Shown: positions 57,793-64,000 of the stretch, piece by piece | Layout of the letters: each line of letters begins with the position of its first letter | Numbering within the stretch: the first letter of the stretch is position 1 | Assembly (NCBI RefSeq): GCF_035046485.1 | Contig: NC_085137.1 | Span: 346,322,505-346,386,504, forward strand | From: Aedes albopictus | Lineage: Eukaryota > Arthropoda > Insecta > Diptera > Culicidae | DNA length: 64,000 nucleotides | Direction: 5' to 3' | The notes under the pieces: generated by a model | Database searches by the model: none | The model's input: the letters and a program-made list of their open reading frames with translations, nothing else | Told to the model about the DNA's origin: nothing | Translations under genes and position numbers: made by a program

Positions 57793-59513
57793 TATTATTA
57801 TTATTAATATTTATTAAAGACACTTTACCACTTATGTGGCATTCGTGTCTGGCAAACGTAATAACTCCTAACTTACACCTATTGATTTACATTGAATTGT
57901 AAGGGATTAAATTTCATTATAAATGTCACAGTCTTTAATGAATTTCAAAGCTTTAGCTTCTCTTTGTGCATCGAATGCTAAGATTTCACCGAGTGATCCG
58001 TTGATACCACAGCTTGTTCGTTGTCCGGTGTAGCCTCTACAGTCTATGAAGATGTGTTGGACCGTAAGCTGAGTCCCACAATAGTTGCACACAGGTGGGG
58101 GCTTCTTGTTGATTATAAACGAGTGGGTTAGACGAGTGTGTCCTATTCGTAGCCTCGTCAGAACTCGTTGTTCGGATGCACATTTACGATCCGGATATTT
58201 AATGGGCAAAGCTTTGATTTGCCGTAACTGCAATTGGTGCTGACGCCATTCGTTCTCCCATGTTGACCAGATATTCCGCTTTATGGCCTTTATGACGTCC
58301 TGGGCAGGTATAGGGATGTCAAGCTTTGGCTGGTTGCGCGCTTGTTTGGCCAGTGCGTCTGCTCGTTCATTTCCGGTAATACCACAGTGACCTGGGATCC
58401 AGCAAAAGGTGATGTTCTGTTCTGTTGAGATGTTCTCTACTGCTTGAATCCATGGATGTTTAGACCTACCTCCTTGGATGGCGTCTAAACAACTAGCGGA
58501 ATCAGTAAGTATGATTGTGTCTTGATTATCGTTGCAGTTAGACGCGGCAGTCAGGAGGCCGTACGCTTCTGCTGAAAATATGCTACAAGCATCTGGTAAA
58601 GAGTGGCTATCCTCTTCGTTCCCTATCACTACCCCAACGCCAGTGAAGGGACCGTCTTTTGAGCCGTCCGTGAAGCACTTGGTGTGATGTTGGTACCGAT
58701 TTGTGATGAAGGATTGGAACACTGGGACTACAATACTCTTGTTTGCGCCTGCTTTGATGTTGTTTCTAATATGGTTATCTATGCGTGAAGCGCGTGTGTT
58801 CCATTCTCGATCGGTGTTTCGGAGGGTGGGGCATACATTAGGCAAAGTATAACCTGTAGATTGCTGAAGCAGGGTTTTTGCTCTTGACACCAGAGGGTAG
58901 TTGGACGCAGTCGAAGTTTTCTCCAGTAGCCGTACTGCGAGTTGCGCCAGTCGTTGTATTAGTGCCAGGCGGAAAGGTAGGCATCCAGCTTCAGCCATGA
59001 CAGAGGGGATAGGGCTGGTAACAAAAACCCCGAAAGACAAGCGTACTACTGCATTGTATATTGGCCCTAATATCCGTTCCATGTCTTCGATGTTGGTGCT
59101 GATCAGTCCCAACCCGAAAAATAATTTTGATACTACTAGCGCTGATCCCGCTTTTAATAGGGTGGCTCTAGTGCTTCTCTTTAGCCGACATCCTAGGATT
59201 CGAAGAATGTTGATCCTTGCGCGGCAACTACTCTTGATTGAAGCTAGGTGTTGTTTAAAATTGATGTTCGAGTCTACCCAAATTCCTAATATTTTCATTT
59301 TACGTACTTGTGGGATAGGAGAATTGTTTATTCTAATGGGTCGACCTCGTTTTCGGTGGCGTTGACGGCAGCAATGAAGAAGCTTAGATTTAGAAGGAGC
59401 GATAGAGAATCCGACGCTAGCAGCCCATTCCGTGGCAGCTTTGACGGCTTTTCTCATATTCTGGCGGACTGATGAACGATTGCTTCCCTTCACGACCAGA
59501 ATGACATCATCGG
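57793..59513 (-). mobile_element. 5'-truncated I-clade LINE (RT thumb, RNase H, zinc knuckle)
   Basis: A single open frame (to 57907) begins inside the catalytic motif at DDVILVVKG and runs about 530 residues. It keeps the RT thumb (MKILGIWVDSNINFKQHL, residues 66-83 from the first Met), then RNase H with D276 (FTDGS), E309 (AEAYGLL), D331 (ILTDSAS) and D379 (GNERADALAKQ) all present. A CX2CX7HX4C knuckle follows (C469-C485). The 3' tail is a TAA repeat. TGTCAAATCGTAT flanks both sides (57780-57792, 59514-59526), so the truncation occurred at insertion. It lacks endonuclease and most of the RT and cannot move itself. The long open frame implies a young copy. Confidence 0.92.
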
Positions 59514-59575
59514 TGTCAAATCGTATGGAAACGTAGTTTACGTCAAAAAATCGCGAAAAACATTAATAGTTCAGT

Positions 59576-59669
59576 TTACGAGCCGATTTTATGAATGAAT
59601 TTTGACAGGAGGTAGCGTCCAATAACCCGTGAAAACCAATACATATCGTCATCAACATTGTTGTCACTA
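59576..59669 (+). repeat. Dispersed 90-bp repeat, copy 2
   Basis: Partner of 55993-56087 in the same orientation. It lies a few tens of bases from the 5' end of the I-clade LINE, on the flank of the target duplication. Confidence 0.85.
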
Positions 59670-60060
59670 AACTGCCCTATATTAACAATACAAAAGCTAC
59701 TTGAAATCTGACAGCAGTTTCGTAGCATTTCAAATGCACGGTATGTTTTGCTCAATAGGCATCATAACTGCTATAGAACAGCTATATAGAATCTGATTTG
59801 AACTGCCAATCAGGCGTAGAAACAGAAACTGAACCTACTTTTGTTTTTGCTTATGATGCTGCATGACGACGACGGGAGCTTGAAAACTTGCGACAGTTGG
59901 CCTACCATAGCCTTCCTGATCAAAGAAAATACTATGCACTACGTCCTGTCGCGCATGGAGGCTCGCACGTGGTTGCTGCTGATACACGTTTGGCTAGAGA
60001 GATTATACTGTACGGGTATTTTTGCAATTACATAAAACTTTGTATGCAACGCGTTACAAA
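59670..60060. other. Unclassified DNA, nothing recognised
   Basis: Overlapping plus frames at 59841-60121 have no recognised motif and continue into the stem-loop repeat. Confidence 0.3.
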
Positions 60061-60067
60061 ACTCTAT

Positions 60068-60147
60068 TTTTTTCAGCACTACTCGTCGTATTTATCCAAA
60101 TCGGCAAGCCTCGTTGGATAAACGTACAACTCGTGCTGAAAAAATGT
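60068..60147. repeat. Stem-loop repeat, copy 1
   Basis: TTTTTTTCAGCACTACTCG and the opposite CGTGCTGAAAAAA, with TATTTATCCAA / TTGGATAAACG inside, form an imperfect palindrome. A related palindrome is at 60528-60597. Confidence 0.65.
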
Positions 60148-60242
60148 TACATAAATAACTATTTTGCAATTTCTCATCGAAATAGGCTGTTTTACCTCAC
60201 GCAAATCTGTCCGGAAAAAGCCTACTTTCCCACACCAAATTA

Positions 60243-60306
60243 ACAGTGCTATAATGGTTTATTACAGCACTGATTTGCGTTGCGTAATGAACCATTATAG
60301 CACTGT
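60243..60306. repeat. Perfect 17-bp inverted repeat
   Basis: ACAGTGCTATAATGGTT (60243-60259) and AACCATTATAGCACTGT (60290-60306) enclose a 30-base loop. Confidence 0.85.
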
Positions 60307-60527
60307 TTTCAGTTTTGATTAACTCTCGATGCTTTCTGGACGCAGGTTTGAAAAATTGTGACAACTGCACAGTATAACTGTTGGTATAACCTGCTATGAT
60401 CAGATTTTCTTAAACATGGCTTAAACATCAGTGTGCAGTTTGATGAAGAAGTTTAGTTAAAAACTATCTTCAAATGGTAATTTACGAAATTGCAAAAAAC
60501 GTTGTACGCAACTCGGTGCAGAACTTG

Positions 60528-60597
60528 ATTTTTACAGCACGAGTCGTACACTTATCCAAAGAGGCTTGCCGAGTTGGATAATTACGACGCACCTTGT
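60528..60597. repeat. Stem-loop repeat, copy 2
   Basis: CAGCACGAGTCGTACACTTATCC, AAGAGGCTTGCCGAG and TTGGATAATTACGACG correspond to the words of copy 1 at 60068-60147. Confidence 0.6.
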
Positions 60598-60599
60598 TA

Positions 60600-61754
60600 C
60601 GTAAACTATTATTTATCACCATTGGAGTTATTTAATAAATTAATATTGATTAATAAATTACCCGTAACGTGGGTAGATCACCTTGGAATGGTGCGTTACG
60701 GCGTAAGATCTACCATATTATACCAAATTTTAATCTTGCTATTTTCCAGTCTGGTTAAGTTAAATGCAAGATCAAGATTTGGTGTACTTTTTTACTGTTT
60801 TTTTTTTGTTTATAAATTGTTTTTTATTCTATTTTTGTAATTTGTTTTTCACTGCTAATATATCGTTTGTTTCAGAGGGATGCAGGTAAATTTGTCCTAT
60901 GTGTAAATAACAATATACAAAAAATATAACTGTTGTGAACATATCACCATTTAATACTATTTTCTATTTCAGATTTACAAGCAGCAATCAAAACGGTGAA
61001 GCATCTCCTTTTTAGAAAGATTAAGATTACCGTACGATTCAGTGGCAGGTAGACCACGGTGCCCGCGTTGATTTCTTCGAGCCGAGTTTCATAATTTCAC
61101 GTGTTCTGTTTCATCGAGTACAATTTCGTAATTTCACGGGTGTTGATGTGTGTTTTTTTGTTTCTTATTTTCGCGAACCTCGTTTTACGCGAACTATTTT
61201 TGATATAAAAAAAAATGAAATGGCTGGAAGCCATCCGGTAGTTAAAATACAGTGATCGGGGCGAGAGTATGGTATCCGGGATCAGCCGTACGACGCCAGC
61301 TAGCAGTAGATGCGATTTTACATTATTTCCTGACATATCGCGTATGTGAGGACGTTTTCAATTTTTCGCGAGTTGCATTGTAGCAATTTGTTTACCGAAA
61401 CAATGCCCCTAACAAATCATCCCTTCCCGTATCCAAACTCCTAGTGATTACTCGTAGTAACGCAGAGAATTCCTCGGTTATTGGCCTAAGCGAGAATCAC
61501 GTCATCACTTCCTTCCCTATCCTCAATTGACCTGCATTCGGACGCGGCCGGCGCTGGTATTGCTTTTTAAAAAAAGTATTGGGATGCCATCATTTACACA
61601 ATGAGGAGAAGGCTAGTCCCAAGCATTATCTGTTGGTTCTTTGTGTAAATGCAGTTTTCCTTGCAATAACAGAGGAGCAACCGCGGGCGGTCAATCATGC
61701 TCATGCTCATGCTCAAATTAATATTGATTAATAAATGTTTAAATTTATATACCT
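60600..61754. other. AT-rich DNA, nothing recognised
   Basis: Frames at 60574-60840 and 61097-61336 have no motif. TGCTCATGCTCATGCTCA near 61700 is a short hexamer repeat. AATATTGATTAATAAAT occurs near 60642 and 61720. Confidence 0.35.
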
Positions 61755-61755
61755 A

Positions 61756-62966
61756 CAGGGGATGGCCAAAATGTTTGGGATAGGCAACTTTTTTTCTCCC
61801 ACAAAAAAATTCAACATGTTGTAACTTTTCATAGAGTGCATCAAAAAATTTCTTTGACTGTTTGTCAACCTGTTATATGTGCATCATTGGTACAAATTTC
61901 GGCTCGATTGATCAATTTTTCACGAAGTAAGAACCGTTTGGGTAAAACACTATTATTTAGACAACTAATTTTTGAACTGTCATATCTCGGAAACCAGTGA
62001 ACCGAATTGAATGATTTTTTTAACCCTCTACTTCCCATGGTTGCTCTAGAGCACCATCGATTTTCGACGAACTCGAGATAAACGGAATCAGATGAATATT
62101 ATGCAATAGTTTTTAGAATATGATTGTAATCCCATTAGGTAAACCCAACTCCCAATTACTTGTTTCAATAGTGGAACTATTGATAAACAATCAAAATACT
62201 ATTGATTTACAACTAAAATTTTTTTTCGTTGATTTCGAATATTTTGACCAATTTGCAATAACTTTTGTTCAAGCACTTTTTTCGGAAACGCTTTCTTGGC
62301 ATTCAAAGTCGTGGGAAGGAAAGGGTTAACGTTAATTAAACGATGTATTGATACTTAATACGACGTTATAAAATGAAATATTTTCTCACGGCGAATTAAG
62401 TTATACCGGGTTGAAATTTTTACCCATATAGAGGAAAATAAGTCAAATTTACAATGCCACACAAAAATTACTTCAATCTAAATAGGCTCTAATATATCTG
62501 ATTAGAGATAACTTGAGAACAGAAGTGGAAAATCTTTGGATATCAACACTAAAATTTATTGACATTGATTTAAAAAAAATACATTTTTTCGAGAAAAATA
62601 AAAAAAGTGTCAATCCATGATGGTTTTTTCAACGTTTAAAAAGTACCTTTGTTTTAATAGTTTGGTGAAGCATTTACATATTGTTAGTGTACGTTCAAAA
62701 TTTCATTCAATTCGGTTCATTGGTTTCCGAGATATGACAGCGCAAAAATGAGTTGTCCAAAAAATAGTGTTTTACCCGAACGATTCTAACTTTGCGAAAC
62801 ATTGATCAATCCAGCCCAAATTAGTACCAATAATGCACATATAATAGGTTGACAAACAGTCAAAATTTGAGATTTTTTAATGCACTCTATGAAAAGTTAT
62901 AGCATGTTGAACTTTTTTTGAGAGAAAAAAAAAGGTGCCTATCCCAAACATTTTGGCCATCCTCTG
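61756..62966. mobile_element. Tc1/mariner-type non-autonomous element with about 290-bp inverted repeats
   Basis: CAGGGGATGGCCAAAATG (61756) and its reverse ending 62966 are flanked by TA (61754-61755, 62967-62968). The arms remain alignable for about 290 bases through TTTGGGATAGGCA, TTTTCATAGAGTGCAT, ACTGTTTGTCAACC, GGGTAAAACACTATT and TCATATCTCGGAAACCA. The 70-residue frame at 62120-62329 is not a transposase. Confidence 0.87.
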
Positions 62967-63020
62967 TACATTATGATTGATGCAAAATTATTTGTCTTCA
63001 TAATGTTTTGGCATGACAAA

Positions 63021-63427
63021 CAAGGATGGGATCATTCATTTGCAAACAGTTACATTCACTTGCTGTTAACTCGCTTCAGAAACATTGTAGCAAAAATCAA
63101 TGCATGGAACACATTTTCATTTTTGTTTTATATAAAACTTTGTAGAACAATGTACCTACTAGCGTAGCATCAATAATTAGGTCAACAGAAACCAGCAAAC
63201 GCAACTCTCCACGGCGTGAATGTAATTTACATTCACGGCGTGGAGAGTTGCCTTCACTGCTCGCTCACGACTTTGGTATGCGTGTGCGACCCTAATGTCA
63301 TTCGGCAAACTTTCAGATAAAACTACAAGGTTAAATTCATCCATACATTGTTTTTTGATAGCATGCTTCTGAACTGAGATAGTAGCAAGTGAATGTAATT
63401 CTTTGCAAATGAATGATCCCATCCGTG
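63021..63427 (+). mobile_element. Second copy of hAT-like MITE F, with central palindrome
   Basis: CAAGGATGGGATCATTC (63021) and GAATGATCCCATCCGTG (ending 63427) are the ends. ATGACAAA (63013-63020) and ATGACTAA (63428-63435) are an 8-bp duplication with one change. Internally it matches 31724-32479 in reverse orientation, but instead of element G it carries a palindrome at 63201-63251. Confidence 0.87.
63201..63251. repeat. Near-perfect 51-bp palindrome inside the MITE
   Basis: Arms of 25 bases, 63201-63225 (GCAACTCTCCACGGCGTGAA onward) and 63227-63251, are exact reverse complements separated by one base. Such structures are unstable in cloning and replication, so an exact copy is notable. 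Confidence 0.95.
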
Positions 63428-63435
63428 ATGACTAA

Positions 63436-64000
63436 ACCAAACTAGAACTGTTATGGTGTCACTTGCTCCGAGGTACCATACATTGAGTGATGGTTAAGCA
63501 AAACTTCTAATCCTGCTTCTAATAATTCAGAATAATTCTGATTGAATTGGAGCGTTCGATTCGATGAGTTTTTGGAGGAGCGTGTTCATGGATTTCGGAT
63601 ATTCTGAAATATAAGTTCACGCTGTGAAATACATTGATACATTTAATTCACGTCCAATGTCATGTCTGATTATCGATTTCGGTATCTTAATGTCAGTGGT
63701 TCGTTTGAAGGTTTTATTCACATGAAAACTCCGTAAGCTTATGTTAGGATTTTTCTGATCGATTGAGAAGTTTATTAAAGTTTTTTTTAGTGTAAGACCA
63801 TTCTTTTCTTCTCATTATAACCATTTTGCTTAAAAAAGTATATATTTGATCCATTCAAATATTTCACACTGTCTCGAAGAATTGTGGTTCGCTGTTGAAA
63901 TAAACTGATTCAAAGCACGAGTTTATTTTTGGATAAGTAAGCTCAATGTCAGATGATTAACTTCATATCGTCAGAACAGACTCACGATGTTAAAACACGT
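63436..64000. other. AT-rich DNA, nothing recognised
   Basis: No frame, RNA or element boundary can be supported to the end of the window. Confidence 0.35.

Noticed and set aside
58901..59365. 154-residue plus-strand frame
   Set aside because: It is the antisense shadow of the LINE reading frame on the other strand.
1..64000. Remaining Roquin exons within the window
   Set aside because: I looked in the minus-strand frames below 19176 for the residues expected after CPFDQ and for the ROQ and CCCH domains and saw none, although a very short exon could be missed.
1..64000. Endogenous viral element
   Set aside because: No frame resembles a flavivirus, rhabdovirus or other viral protein; the reverse-transcriptase-like frames are LINEs.

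Overview
The window looks like a repeat-dense, intron-scale stretch of a culicine mosquito genome, most likely Aedes. The reasons are five copies or pieces of a tRNA-derived SINE of the Feilai type, many short inverted-repeat (MITE) elements with TA or 8-bp target duplications, decayed I-clade and LOA-like LINEs, and one insect-like protein-coding exon. No complete gene is visible, and nearly every long reading frame is repeat sequence or chance.

The only secure host gene piece is one minus-strand exon (19176-19338). It is bounded by a good acceptor and donor and encodes the N-terminal RING of Roquin (RC3H family, an mRNA-decay regulator). The rest of the protein is not recognisable here and should lie beyond position 1, so at least 19 kb of intron follows this exon. 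A GC-rich, CCAAT-containing patch near 57 kb has a perfect-looking minus-strand splice donor and is a candidate 5' untranslated first exon.

Layout: 1-4000 holds LTR-like and SINE/LINE remnants, including a LINE end nested in a SINE. 4018-13592 is a large tandem satellite of about 50 monomers of 177-178 bp, with higher-order structure (a 9-monomer, 1594-bp block and a 770-bp block). A 230-bp non-satellite, hairpin-rich, CCAAT-containing island at 12951-13180 replaces part of one monomer. 13592-14170 is a second degenerate array based on a short ATGCAACATT-like word. 14200-31300 is intronic sequence with MITEs and the Roquin exon. 31370-39975 is a dense nest of non-autonomous DNA transposons, up to four levels deep. 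40-47 kb has more MITEs and unclassified single-copy-like DNA. 47.7-49.75 kb is a decayed LOA-like LINE. 51.9-57.1 kb contains several GC-richer promoter-like patches. 57.8-59.5 kb is a 5'-truncated I-clade LINE with a clear target duplication. 59.5-64 kb holds more inverted-repeat elements.

The most interesting part is the satellite array. Its monomer core is nearly invariant, it appears to lie in or next to a Roquin intron, and it contains an embedded island. It is a candidate relative of the culicine tapiR satellite, which makes abundant piRNAs, but I cannot confirm sequence identity without a search.
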